A stretch of 35,273 nt of DNA, taken from assembly GCA_946637545.1 (NCBI GenBank), contig CAMPBI010000004.1:1-35273 (forward strand), written 5' to 3'. Of this stretch, positions 23,041-31,321 are shown piece after piece. A program made the translations under genes and the position numbers. The DNA is from an uncultured Clostridia bacterium (GTDB lineage: Bacteria > Bacillota > Clostridia > Oscillospirales > Acutalibacteraceae). Numbering within the stretch: position 1 is the stretch's first letter; each line of letters starts with the position of its first letter. The notes under the pieces are model-generated. The model was not told the DNA's origin. It did not search any database and worked only from the letters and a program-made list of their open reading frames with translations.

Positions 23041-23982
23041 ATGGATTTGTCACTTGTAATTCCCTGCTACAACGAGCAGGACAATGTTGAAGCTTTTTTT
23101 CGCGAAAGCGAAAAAGTATTTGACCTATCCGGAATAAAATACGAATACATTTTTGTGAACGACGGCAGCAGCGACAAAACGCAGGAAAAGCTGACGGCGC
23201 TTTTTGAGTCGAACACTGACAAAAATATCAGCGTGATTAATTTTTCACGCAATTTCGGCAAAGAGAGCGCAATTTATGCAGGGCTGCAAAACGCCGTCGG
23301 AAATCACATCTGTATAATTGACGCCGACCTGCAGCAGCGCCCCGAAACAGCGCTCGAGATGTACAGATTCATCACCGCAAACCGCGACTTTGACTGCGTG
23401 TGTGCATATCAGAGCGTGCGAAACGAGGGCAAATTAATCAGCGCCGCAAAATCGGCGTTTTACAAAATTATGAATATGCTTGTTGAAACGGAGTTCAAAA
23501 ACGGCGCAAGCGATTTCAGGGTGTTTAACACAAAGGTGCGCGACGCTATTCTTTCACTCGGCGAGTATCACCGCTTTTCAAAGGGCATTTTCAGCTGGGT
23601 AGGCTTTAACGTTCACTATATGGAATACAGAGCTGACGAGCGCAATTCGGGTGAAACAAAATGGAGCCTTGGCAAATTGATAAAATACGCCGTGTCGGGC
23701 ATTGTGGCATTTTCAACCGCACCGCTGAAAATGGCAATTTACATCGGCTCGGGCGCGACGGTTGTTTCACTGATATATCTGATTGTGACCGTAATACGAA
23801 AGCTGACCTCGCACATCAACGTTGACGGTTTTACGCAGCTTGTAATACTGATAACCTTCTTTGCGGGAATTACGCTGTTTACGCTTGGAATAATCGGCGA
23901 ATACATCGCAAAAATCTATCAGCAAGTTAAAAACCGCCCCATCTACATCGCAAAGGATGTTCTAAAACGTAACGACAGATAG
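23041..23982 (+). CDS. GT2 glycosyltransferase, polyprenyl-phosphate sugar synthase type
   Basis: This 313-residue GT-A enzyme is of the DPM1/GtrB/ArnC type, which moves a sugar from a nucleotide donor to undecaprenyl phosphate at the inner face of the membrane. The motifs are LVIPCYNEQDNV, FVNDGSSDKT, the donor/metal-binding IIDADLQQRPE, FSRNFGKESAIYAGL and RNSGETKWSLGKL. Two C-terminal membrane helices (about 233-255 and 265-290) are followed by a short basic tail. The lipid-linked sugar would then modify an exported polymer, which would suit the teichoic-acid-type operon downstream, but the gene is on the opposite strand and its sugar is unknown. The family spelling is QDPPE; here it is QQRPE. 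Confidence 0.85.
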   Translation: MDLSLVIPCYNEQDNVEAFFRESEKVFDLSGIKYEYIFVNDGSSDKTQEKLTALFESNTDKNISVINFSRNFGKESAIYAGLQNAVGNHICIIDADLQQRPETALEMYRFITANRDFDCVCAYQSVRNEGKLISAAKSAFYKIMNMLVETEFKNGASDFRVFNTKVRDAILSLGEYHRFSKGIFSWVGFNVHYMEYRADERNSGETKWSLGKLIKYAVSGIVAFSTAPLKMAIYIGSGATVVSLIYLIVTVIRKLTSHINVDGFTQLVILITFFAGITLFTLGIIGEYIAKIYQQVKNRPIYIAKDVLKRNDR

Positions 23983-23987
23983 TTTGC

Positions 23988-24107
23988 AATTCGAATTATA
24001 AATGATGAATGATAAATTGCGGGTGCTCGCCGCACGGGCATTATAGTTTGTTTGAGCGCAGCGAGTAACCAAAATTCATAATTCATAATTCATCACTCAT
24101 AATTATT
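23988..24107. repeat. AT-rich imperfect inverted repeat around a GC-rich core
   Basis: The left arm (about 23992-24019, GAATTATAAATGATGAATGA type) and right arm (about 24070-24105, tandem TTCATAA units) are imperfect reverse complements. They enclose a GC-richer core, GTGCTCGCCGCACGGGC plus GCGCAGCGAG. No ORF is present. It looks like a degenerate miniature repeat element of the kind scattered between clostridial genes; copies elsewhere cannot be checked from one window. Confidence 0.5.
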
Positions 24108-24135
24108 AAAGGCTGACGCTTATGCGTCAGCCTTT
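24108..24135. terminator. Terminator at the end of the nonulosonate/teichoic operon
   Basis: A perfect 12-bp stem, AAAGGCTGACGC / GCGTCAGCCTTT, with loop TTAT. It overlaps the last codons of the HAD phosphatase gene and is T-rich on both outer sides, so it can also stop the GT2 transcript from the plus strand. Confidence 0.85.
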
Positions 24136-24602
24136 TCATTCATTTCAATAACATATTCAGCGGCTTCGCGCACAGCGCCTTCGCCGCCTTTTTTATTAAG
24201 AATAACGTCAACCTTCGGCTGAATCTGCTTCATAGCGTCGTTCGGGCAGAAGGTCAGACCGACAAGGTCCATCATCTTAAGGTCGTTGATGTCGTCGCCG
24301 AGGTACGCCACCTCGCTGTAATCAATGCCTGTGCGCTCGAGAATTTCTGCAAGCACCTCGGGCTTATTTTTTGCGCCCTGATGGAATTCGTCAATCTTGA
24401 GCTTTGTCGCACGGCGTTCAAGCAGGGGCGTGTTTTCGCTACTGATGATACCGGTAAGAACGCCGCTGTTTCGCAACATTTCAAAGCCCATACCGTCGCG
24501 CGCGTTAAACTTTTTCCACTCGTTGCCGAGATTGTCATAATACATACCGCCGTCGGTCATACAACCGTCGCAATCGGTAATAAACAACTTGATTTTAGCC
24601 AT
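24120..24602 (-). CDS. KdsC-like HAD phosphatase, probable nonulosonate-9-phosphate phosphatase
   Basis: This 160-residue cap-less HAD phosphatase of the KdsC subfamily usually works as a tetramer. Motif I is ITDCDGCMTDG (nucleophile and acid/base Asp), motif II contains ISSEN, and motif IV is LGDDINDLKMM. The KKGGEGAVREA tail is typical of KDO-8-P phosphatase and its KDN/sialate-9-P relatives. Because it directly follows NeuA- and NeuB-like genes and no KDO genes are seen, the likely substrate is KDN-9-phosphate or a related nonulosonate 9-phosphate. It begins 2 bases after the cytidylyltransferase stop and is the last gene of the operon. The stem of the terminator lies in its final codons. 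Confidence 0.85.
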   Translation of the reverse strand: MAKIKLFITDCDGCMTDGGMYYDNLGNEWKKFNARDGMGFEMLRNSGVLTGIISSENTPLLERRATKLKIDEFHQGAKNKPEVLAEILERTGIDYSEVAYLGDDINDLKMMDLVGLTFCPNDAMKQIQPKVDVILNKKGGEGAVREAAEYVIEMNEKADA

Positions 24603-24604
24603 AA

Positions 24605-25288
24605 TTAACCCTGTTTTGCATTAAGCAGATTTTCAATAATAATCCAGTCGGACGGCTCGTCAATTTCAAAATAAGTTTCCTCGGGCATAACTACTGCACC
24701 GATTTTGCCTGAAATTCTGTTACCGGTGTCGAGAAGTCGCTCCTTTGACGTGATGTAAAACGCGCCGTTTTCAACAAGATAGCCGTCGAACTCCTGGCGT
24801 CTCGGGCGGTGAAAATGGTCGTAGTTTGCGGATTTTACGCCGCCGCTGCCATCCTCTTCCCAGATGAAACGCTTTTGCTCAACGAGTGAGATAATACTGT
24901 CATAGTCGCCGTATTTGTCAAAGCCCTGCTGAATATCGTCTGCTGTCAGCAGCGGACTTGTCGCCTGAACAAGAACGATATTTTCAAAGTCGTAATTGTT
25001 TGCAAACTCGAGCATTGCAGATTCTGTTGACGCTGTGTCGTTTGCAGTTTCGGCGCTGCGCGAGATAACCTCGACCTTTTCGCAGCCTTCGCCGCTGTAT
25101 GTGGAGGCAACCTCCCTGATTCTGTCCGAATCAGTCGAAACGTAAACCTTGTCGATTGACTTGCACTTTGCGGCAGCCTCGATTGTCCATAGAACAAGAG
25201 GCTTGCCTGCGATTGGCTTGATGTTTTTAAACGGGATGGACTTGCTTCCGCCCCTTACGGGGATGAAAGCGACATTTTTGTTTGCCAT
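24605..25288 (-). CDS. neuA: CMP-nonulosonate (CMP-KDN/sialate) cytidylyltransferase
   Basis: This 227-residue cytidylyltransferase activates a nonulosonic acid with CTP. The NeuA hallmarks are IPVRGGSKSIPFKNIKPIAGKPL at the N-terminus, VYVSTDSDRI, LVQATSPLLTADDI and RPRRQEFDGYLVENGAFYIT. The length is that of the catalytic domain alone. Known relatives act on Neu5Ac, KDN, legionaminic or pseudaminic acid, and sequence alone does not separate them here. The neighbours argue for the three-step KDN route (synthase, phosphatase, cytidylyltransferase) or a related 9-phosphate pathway. It lies 13 bases after the synthase gene and just before the phosphatase. Confidence 0.87.
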   Translation of the reverse strand: MANKNVAFIPVRGGSKSIPFKNIKPIAGKPLVLWTIEAAAKCKSIDKVYVSTDSDRIREVASTYSGEGCEKVEVISRSAETANDTASTESAMLEFANNYDFENIVLVQATSPLLTADDIQQGFDKYGDYDSIISLVEQKRFIWEEDGSGGVKSANYDHFHRPRRQEFDGYLVENGAFYITSKERLLDTGNRISGKIGAVVMPEETYFEIDEPSDWIIIENLLNAKQG

Positions 25289-25301
25289 TTTAGTCTCCTT
25301 A

Positions 25302-26165
25302 TTACCACTTTAACTTCTTTCTCTGAACTTCCTCGATGTCGAGAACCTCTACCTGCTTGTAGGTGAGAGCCTCGTGAACAGCATTGAGGTCACGAACGAG
25401 CTTGCGAAGTCCTTCAGGCTCAAGAGATGCAGCGTGGTCTGTACCCTTCCAGGTTCTGTCAAGAGTGTAATGTCTTTCAACAGTTGTTGCGCCGAGAGTG
25501 TAAGCGGCAACATCAACAGCGATACCGAGATGGTGACCCGAGAAGCCGATTTCCTTAACTCTGTCGCCGTATTTTTCCTGAAGGTTGCAGATTTCAAGCA
25601 GGCAAACGTCCTTGAAAGGTACGGGATAACCCGATGTGCAGTTGTAAAGAACGAGGTCCTTGTTTCTGCCCTTTCTTTCAAAGAGCTCAACGATGTCGTC
25701 AGTCTCTTTGCCTGTTGTCATACCTGTTGAAATATGGATTTCGCCGTCATAATTGTCGCAAAGCCACTCGAGCATTTCGAGGTTGGTGTTGCAGGCAGAC
25801 GGAATCTTGATAAGCTCGGGCTTGAGGTCGGCAATCTCCTGTGCGGAAACCATATCCCACACCGATGTGCTCCATACAATGCCGATGCTTTCGCAGTATT
25901 CCTTGAGCTCTCTGTTCTGCTCTTTTGTGAATTCAAGAGCCTCTCTGTGCTCTCTGTAGGTGTGACCGTAAGCGTTAATCGGATTCGGATGAGGTGCGTT
26001 GTAAAGCTCCGGATATCTTTCAACCCAAGTAGGAATATGGCGCTTCTGGAACTTAACGACGTCTGCGTTGCAGTAATTTTTTGCAACGTCAATAAGCTTT
26101 TTGGCAATTTCCATATCGCCCTTATGGTTGCATCCGATTTCGGCAATAACTCTTGGTTTTTTCAT
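25302..26165 (-). CDS. neuB: NeuB-family nonulosonate (KDN-9-phosphate-like) synthase
   Basis: This PEP-dependent TIM-barrel synthase condenses phosphoenolpyruvate with a C6 sugar or its 6-phosphate. Family motifs are VIAEIGCNHKGDMEIAKKLI, ADVVKFQKR, STSVWDM, LIKIPSACNTN, ISTGM, GFSGHHLG and VERHYTLDRTWKGTDHAASLEP. The protein is about 287 residues long and stops after the barrel; the C-terminal antifreeze-like (SAF) domain of classical NeuB is absent. Such short forms include the KDN-9-P synthase of Bacteroides thetaiotaomicron. The ATG at 26165 follows AAAGGAG by 8 bases. The track start at 26192 would overlap the previous gene and lacks a good site. Confidence 0.86.
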   Translation of the reverse strand: MKKPRVIAEIGCNHKGDMEIAKKLIDVAKNYCNADVVKFQKRHIPTWVERYPELYNAPHPNPINAYGHTYREHREALEFTKEQNRELKEYCESIGIVWSTSVWDMVSAQEIADLKPELIKIPSACNTNLEMLEWLCDNYDGEIHISTGMTTGKETDDIVELFERKGRNKDLVLYNCTSGYPVPFKDVCLLEICNLQEKYGDRVKEIGFSGHHLGIAVDVAAYTLGATTVERHYTLDRTWKGTDHAASLEPEGLRKLVRDLNAVHEALTYKQVEVLDIEEVQRKKLKW

Positions 26166-26178
26166 AAATTTATCTCCT

Positions 26179-29100
26179 TTAGTTAATTTCATTTAACTTA
26201 TTATTAGCATAATTATACTCTATTTCCACTTTATTTGTAAATACATTTTTTACAAATAATTTGAAAACGCCGTCTGCAAGAGCAGGTTTTTCAATGTACT
26301 CCTTGTATTCCTCGCGCGCTTTTTCATATTCTTCGCGTTCGTTGAGCACTTTCATACGGTAGTAAACGGTGAGCGGGTCGCGCTTGAGAATCGAAAAATC
26401 AATGAGCATTAGCTCGGAATACTTTTTGTTTTCGTACAGATATTTGAGCAGCGACATACGCCTTGCGTTTGCAACAAACGGCTTGAGATAGTCATAAAGT
26501 CGCTTTTCTCTGACAAGGTCCGTCTTGCCGTTTTTGCCCACGATGAAGGTCAGATAATTTGCAATGTGCTCAATCGCCTTTTGCTGTCTGCCTGTTTTGA
26601 GGCAGTGCAGCGCGGCATAGTATTCATAAGCCTCCTTCGCCTCGATGTTGTCCATAGGATACTTTTCGATTTCGGAGAACCTGTGGTTTTTATAGAGCCA
26701 GTCAAAATAGTAGTCGAGTAGGATTTTGTCCTCTTCGGTCTTTTTGATGTTCTCGGGGTCGGTGAAAAAGTCGTGCTGAATTTCGGCAAATTTCTTTTCA
26801 ACAAGCGGCGCTATGTCCGTTTTGTCGCCAACCTTGAGGTTGTCCATAATAGCGGTGCATTCGGACAAATCAAGCATATTGCCCATACAGCGATTGATGT
26901 AGCCGTACTCCTGCATAAGCGTGTTGAATTTGACAAAGTTTTCCTTCCACGCAAGATACTTTTTATCCTTAAGATTGTAAAGCTTTGCGGTGTCGAGATA
27001 GTTTTCAAAATCCTGATAGCCGAGCTCAAAGAAGCCTGCATAGCGCTTGTCGGGGATAATAAGCTTGTCGTAAACCATTTCAAAAATGTCCACGATGTGA
27101 GGCGAGCAGGGCTCGTCGTTGTTGACAAATTCACGCTTTTTGAAATCCTCGTCAACGTAACTGAATTCGAGCGGCTTGTCCATAACATCTCTGAAATCAA
27201 CAAGCACTCCACTGCCTGCAAGCTCGTCATAAGCGTCGCGGACGCGGTTTGTTCTGATGTCGAAAACATCGTCCGAATCAAATCCGCCGATAAGCATAAG
27301 CGGCATATTCATCGCCATCGCGTCAATAAATGCGGTGCTCCACATTGTAATCAGCGCGTCGTAGTCGCCGAGAATGTCCTCAAGAATATAGTTTTCGTTA
27401 ATCAGCACCAGATTTTCGGGCACGCGGTCAAAGTAGTTGTAAAGATGCTCCGAAACGGTGTGAATACTCTTGACAGAATTGTCAAGCAGGTAACGCGGCT
27501 TGATGTGAATTTCCTTGTCCGGATTAGTTTCAGCCATATTTATGAGCAAATCCGCAAGCTGCTTTTTACCCTTGTCGCCGCAGGGGTATGCGCCCTGCTC
27601 GATGAAAAGAATCTTTTTGATTTCGTCGTTTGAAATAACCTTTTTGCGATTTTCAACGAGCGAGTCGTACTGCGGATTACCTGCCGCAATCATATTGTAG
27701 CGCAGGTAGTTTGCCGCAAATTCCCTGAACTTGTTTTCGCCGATTGTGATAACAGCGTCGCTTTCAACACGCATTGTAATTGACGAAAACAGAGTTGAAA
27801 AGGTGTAAATAAACAGTCCGCGCTTGTTGATTTCGCGGTAAAGGCGTGCGAATCTGCGGAACTTAATCGGCGACGAAACAACAAAATCGTATTCGCCGAG
27901 CGATTTGTAATCAAAGCTGTTGATTGAAATAATGTTCGGATTGCCTGCGAACATAAGATTGTTGACCTCGTCGTCAACATCTCTGATTAAAATTTTGTAC
28001 AGATGTCCGCGCTTTTCAAGCTCCTTGAGAAGATTGACGAACACATAATTTGTCGAATCGTAGCAGGCAATGAACAGGATTTTAAGCGGCATATTCATAT
28101 TTCTGATATGCTGCTGAATATTGTCGACCTTGCTGTCAACACGGCGGATTTCCACACGGCTGTCGTCAAAGGTGTCGGTGATTTTGCCGCCGTCGTCAAG
28201 CAGGACAATCTTTTTGTAGCCCGCCTTGCAAAGCTCCGCAACAAGCGACTTTGAGTAAAATTCGGTATCGACAAAAATTGTCTGCTCGCTGTCCGTCTGT
28301 GTTTCGAGCATTTTTCTGTACACAGGCTGTCCTGCGCTGAAATTCACAATCTCGTCAAACTTGCAAAAGCCGAGGTTTCGTCTGTACTCACGGTCATAGA
28401 TGTCAACCGCGTTTTCGCCGAACAGTTTTTTGTTTACAGCCTCGCTGAAGGTGTACATAGTCGGCGGCATATGGGTGAGATAACGGATGCCCTTGCAGGC
28501 GTTATCAAAAATCATTTTCTGCTTTTCGTAGTAGTTGCCAAAAAGGAAAACGTTGTATTTTTCGGTGTCGATGCTTTCAAGATATTCCTTTACGGTCTTT
28601 GCAAGCGGACCCTTGCCCATCTCGTTTCCGACGTGAACAAGAATACTTTTTTTGTCGGATTTCGGCTGATAAAGCGTTTCGGGCTTTTTGCCGCCGAAAA
28701 TTATGTCAACAACGCGCTTTGTTGAGCCGCCGTCGTCCTTGTAAGCAAATTTTTTAAGAAACTTGCTGTATTTTTCGTCGTAGCTGTACTCGCCCCTGTT
28801 GATATCCTCAAGGCTTTTAACGACCTCCTGCTCGGTGTCGCAAAGTCTGCCGGGAACCTCGTCAAGCGGGAATAAAAATCCGCGCTCGCCCTCGTACTGC
28901 TCCCTGTCGTAAGTGAAGAAAATAATCGGTCTTTTTGTGCAGAGGTAGTCAAAGAAAACTGACGAATAGTCGGTGATGAGCACGTCTGCCGCTGCAAGCA
29001 CCTTGTTGGTTTCAAAATCGTCAAACAAAAACAGGTCGGTGATGTTTTTATTATCCTTGAAATACGCAATCAGATTGCTGTGAGCCTTGAAAAACATCAC

Positions 29101-29916
29101 ATAGTTTTCGGGCATATTGTCAACGATATGCTCAATGTAGCCGCATATTTCGTCAGAGTTGTCGATGTGCTTTTTAGCATACGACATCTCGCTGCGGAAG
29201 GTCGGAGCATAGAGAATTATCTTTTTGCCGTCAAGCGACGCGCCCGTTTTTTCTTCAAGGCGTTTAATCATTTCTGCCCTGTCGGTGTTTGCAACAAGGT
29301 CAATTCGCGGATAGCCCTCTTCAATAATATTGCCGCGAAACGCATCTCTGACATCGTAATGGTCCATCAGAATGTCGGTTGTATAGCGGTTTGGCATAAC
29401 AAGATAATCGGCGCAAAGGAAGTTGCGCTGTGCGCTCATAATCGGGCGGCGGTTTGCAGTTTTGTCAAACTTGCCGAGTCCTTTGAGCGGCGTACCGTGC
29501 CAGGTATTGATGTAAATCTGGTCGTCCTTTTTGATGTAATACGACGGGAACGCCGCATTATTCACAAGATACTGCGCTGTGCAAAGCGCCTTGAGCGCCT
29601 CGTTTGAGCCGTCCATAACAAAACGCACTCTGTCGTGGTGGGCATACTTTGCAACATCGGGGTATTCAAGAATAGACTTGTCCTTGATAATCCAGATGTG
29701 CTTGAGGTGCGAATACTCGGGATTTTCCATAAGATGAAGAAAAATTGCATACGGATTTCCCGCAAGAATCTTGTTAGCATAAGCCTGATACAAAACAGTA
29801 TTCGGCTCAACCTTGCACTCCTTGTAATAGTTGATATATGTGACCTTTTTCGGCTTGTCGACAAAATTCTGATTAACAAACTTTTTGCCTTTTTTCACCA
29901 AACTCTTTTTGTCCAT
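26179..29916 (-). CDS. Large multidomain CDP-glycerol transferase / GT-B fusion
   Basis: The 1245-residue cytosolic or membrane-associated protein has several parts. Residues 1-410 are a CDP-glycerol:poly(glycerophosphate) transferase domain (TagF/TagB family), with the two catalytic His motifs TWHGTPLK (His140) and FFKAHSN (His279), YAPTFRS and DVLITDYSSVFFDY. Residues 424-600 look like a second Rossmann region. Residues 610-945 resemble a separate GT-B transferase (LKILFIACYD, AAGNPQYDSL, IHIKPR, MWSTAFIDAMAMNMPLMLIGG) without the WHG motif. Residues 950-1245 are helical and TPR-like. A GAGGAG site precedes the ATG, 17 bases after the upstream transferase gene. It likely extends a glycerol-phosphate polymer and adds another residue. 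The downstream CMP-sugar genes make a nonulosonate donor possible, but this is inference. Confidence 0.78.
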   Translation of the reverse strand: MDKKSLVKKGKKFVNQNFVDKPKKVTYINYYKECKVEPNTVLYQAYANKILAGNPYAIFLHLMENPEYSHLKHIWIIKDKSILEYPDVAKYAHHDRVRFVMDGSNEALKALCTAQYLVNNAAFPSYYIKKDDQIYINTWHGTPLKGLGKFDKTANRRPIMSAQRNFLCADYLVMPNRYTTDILMDHYDVRDAFRGNIIEEGYPRIDLVANTDRAEMIKRLEEKTGASLDGKKIILYAPTFRSEMSYAKKHIDNSDEICGYIEHIVDNMPENYVMFFKAHSNLIAYFKDNKNITDLFLFDDFETNKVLAAADVLITDYSSVFFDYLCTKRPIIFFTYDREQYEGERGFLFPLDEVPGRLCDTEQEVVKSLEDINRGEYSYDEKYSKFLKKFAYKDDGGSTKRVVDIIFGGKKPETLYQPKSDKKSILVHVGNEMGKGPLAKTVKEYLESIDTEKYNVFLFGNYYEKQKMIFDNACKGIRYLTHMPPTMYTFSEAVNKKLFGENAVDIYDREYRRNLGFCKFDEIVNFSAGQPVYRKMLETQTDSEQTIFVDTEFYSKSLVAELCKAGYKKIVLLDDGGKITDTFDDSRVEIRRVDSKVDNIQQHIRNMNMPLKILFIACYDSTNYVFVNLLKELEKRGHLYKILIRDVDDEVNNLMFAGNPNIISINSFDYKSLGEYDFVVSSPIKFRRFARLYREINKRGLFIYTFSTLFSSITMRVESDAVITIGENKFREFAANYLRYNMIAAGNPQYDSLVENRKKVISNDEIKKILFIEQGAYPCGDKGKKQLADLLINMAETNPDKEIHIKPRYLLDNSVKSIHTVSEHLYNYFDRVPENLVLINENYILEDILGDYDALITMWSTAFIDAMAMNMPLMLIGGFDSDDVFDIRTNRVRDAYDELAGSGVLVDFRDVMDKPLEFSYVDEDFKKREFVNNDEPCSPHIVDIFEMVYDKLIIPDKRYAGFFELGYQDFENYLDTAKLYNLKDKKYLAWKENFVKFNTLMQEYGYINRCMGNMLDLSECTAIMDNLKVGDKTDIAPLVEKKFAEIQHDFFTDPENIKKTEEDKILLDYYFDWLYKNHRFSEIEKYPMDNIEAKEAYEYYAALHCLKTGRQQKAIEHIANYLTFIVGKNGKTDLVREKRLYDYLKPFVANARRMSLLKYLYENKKYSELMLIDFSILKRDPLTVYYRMKVLNEREEYEKAREEYKEYIEKPALADGVFKLFVKNVFTNKVEIEYNYANNKLNEIN

Positions 29917-29933
29917 TCGGGTTTCTCCTCTGG

Positions 29934-31178
29934 TTATTTAATCAATCTCTGTGCGACGCGTCTGCTGGCGTTGCCGTCGTCGAGATAATTGAATTTGTCG
30001 TTGAATTTTTTGTATACCTCGCCGTACTCAAAGTCGTTCGACAGCTTTTTAACGGCGTCAATCAGCGAGTTTTCGTCCTGCACAATCGGTCCGGGCAGCT
30101 CGGCAAGGTCAATGTAAAAGCCGCGCATCTCGTTTTTATACAGCTCAAAATCGTACATAAAGTAAACTATCGGGCGTTTCAAAATTGCATAGTCAAAGAA
30201 AACTGACGAGTAGTCGGTAATCAGCAAGTCCGAAACGATGTAAAGCTCGTTGATGTCGTCAAGCGAGGATACATTGTAAATAAAGCCCTCATACTTGTCA
30301 AAGTTAAAAGTGTTTGAAATAAAATAGTGTGCTCTGAATAAAATTACATACTCGTCGCCGAGCTCTCGCTGAAGGTGGTCAAAGTCAACCTCTGTTTTGT
30401 ACACATAGCCCGTGCCGACCTGATGCTGATTGTCGCGCCAGGTGGGAGCATAAAGGATAACCTTTTTGTCCCCGGGCAAACCGAGCTCTGACTTAATGCG
30501 AGTCACATCGTCATCTGTGTAGTTGATGAGAAAATCGTTTCGCGGATAGCCCTCTTCAACTATTATATCCTCTTTGCCAAGGTCTTTAAGCGCAAAGGCA
30601 GAAATAAATTTTTCGCTCGCGAATGCCGAAGGCGAAAGAAAATAGGTGAACTTTTTAGCGTCGATAATATATTTTTTGTTCTGCTCGTCGAGCGTGTAAA
30701 TTTCGTTATTCGAGCGCTCAATATCCAAACCGAGCCTTTTGAGCGGAGTGCCGTGCCAGGTCTGAATGAAAATCTGATTTTTGCTCGGGTATCTGTGCAC
30801 TGCGGCGCGGTGGTTGCACACCCAGTATTTTGCCGTGGCAAACGCAATTTCGCAGTCCTTTGACGCCTGCTTTACAATTGTGGTGTTGCGGTTTTTAAGC
30901 AAAAAGTCATAGTTCTGCGGATTGACAAAGGTCCACACAAATTTGTAGTCCTTGTAATCGTCGCAGTTTACCATATACTCATAAATTGCGCGGGGCGAGT
31001 CGGCGTACTTTTTGCCCGTAAAGCACGAAAAGACAATGAGCTTGTCGTCAATTCCTCTGCCAAGTCCGCGCAGCTTGTAACGCCACAGGCGAAAAAGGTA
31101 AACTGCTTTTCTGATGAATTTTCGCAAAAACAGGCTTTTCTTTGAAATGCCCGTAAGTAGTGTTCTGAACTTTTTCAT
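29934..31178 (-). CDS. CDP-glycerol glycerophosphotransferase (TagB/TagF family)
   Basis: This 414-residue enzyme of teichoic-acid or capsule synthesis transfers glycerol phosphate (or a related polyol phosphate) from its CDP form to a lipid-linked acceptor. A basic, amphipathic N-terminus (about 1-40) suits membrane association. The motifs are FIQTWHGTPLKRLG (catalytic His142), YAPTWRDNQ, ILFRAHYF (second His) and LLITDYSSVFFDYAILKRPIVYF. It is shorter than the classical TagF polymerase and closer to a TagB-like primase in size. It is the first gene of the five-gene operon, with a good promoter but a poor ribosome-binding site (GGGATA). The large fusion gene follows after 17 bases. Confidence 0.87.
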   Translation of the reverse strand: MKKFRTLLTGISKKSLFLRKFIRKAVYLFRLWRYKLRGLGRGIDDKLIVFSCFTGKKYADSPRAIYEYMVNCDDYKDYKFVWTFVNPQNYDFLLKNRNTTIVKQASKDCEIAFATAKYWVCNHRAAVHRYPSKNQIFIQTWHGTPLKRLGLDIERSNNEIYTLDEQNKKYIIDAKKFTYFLSPSAFASEKFISAFALKDLGKEDIIVEEGYPRNDFLINYTDDDVTRIKSELGLPGDKKVILYAPTWRDNQHQVGTGYVYKTEVDFDHLQRELGDEYVILFRAHYFISNTFNFDKYEGFIYNVSSLDDINELYIVSDLLITDYSSVFFDYAILKRPIVYFMYDFELYKNEMRGFYIDLAELPGPIVQDENSLIDAVKKLSNDFEYGEVYKKFNDKFNYLDDGNASRRVAQRLIK

Positions 31179-31210
31179 TATACTATCCCAAAATAAATTA
31201 TTTTCATAAT

Positions 31211-31239
31211 ATTATATCATTAATCACCATTAGTTGCAA
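31211..31239 (-). promoter_or_regulatory. Promoter of the teichoic/nonulosonate operon
   Basis: On the minus strand TTGCAA (31239-31234), a 17-base spacer and a perfect TATAAT (31216-31211). It is the only clear promoter seen for the five genes down to 24120. Confidence 0.7.
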
Positions 31240-31288
31240 TATATATTTTTATACACAATATATAGTGTTTTGTCGCGTTTTTCGCAAA

Positions 31289-31315
31289 GAAAAAACGGTC
31301 GGACCTGCCGACCGT
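31289..31315 (-). terminator. Terminator after the secreted hydrolase gene
   Basis: An 8-bp GC-rich stem, ACGGTCGG / CCGACCGT, with a 5-base loop is followed on the minus strand by TTTTTTCTTT. Confidence 0.85.
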
Positions 31316-31321
31316 AAGGGA

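Noticed and set aside
24120-24602. KDO-8-phosphate phosphatase of LPS synthesis
   Set aside because: The organism looks Gram-positive, there are no kdsA/kdsB genes nearby, and the operon partners are NeuB- and NeuA-like.
26773-27633. 286-residue plus-strand ORF inside the large transferase gene
   Set aside because: It is antisense to a coding frame with recognised motifs. Its Val/His/Asn-rich composition and Lys-poor repeats are typical of a mirror frame.
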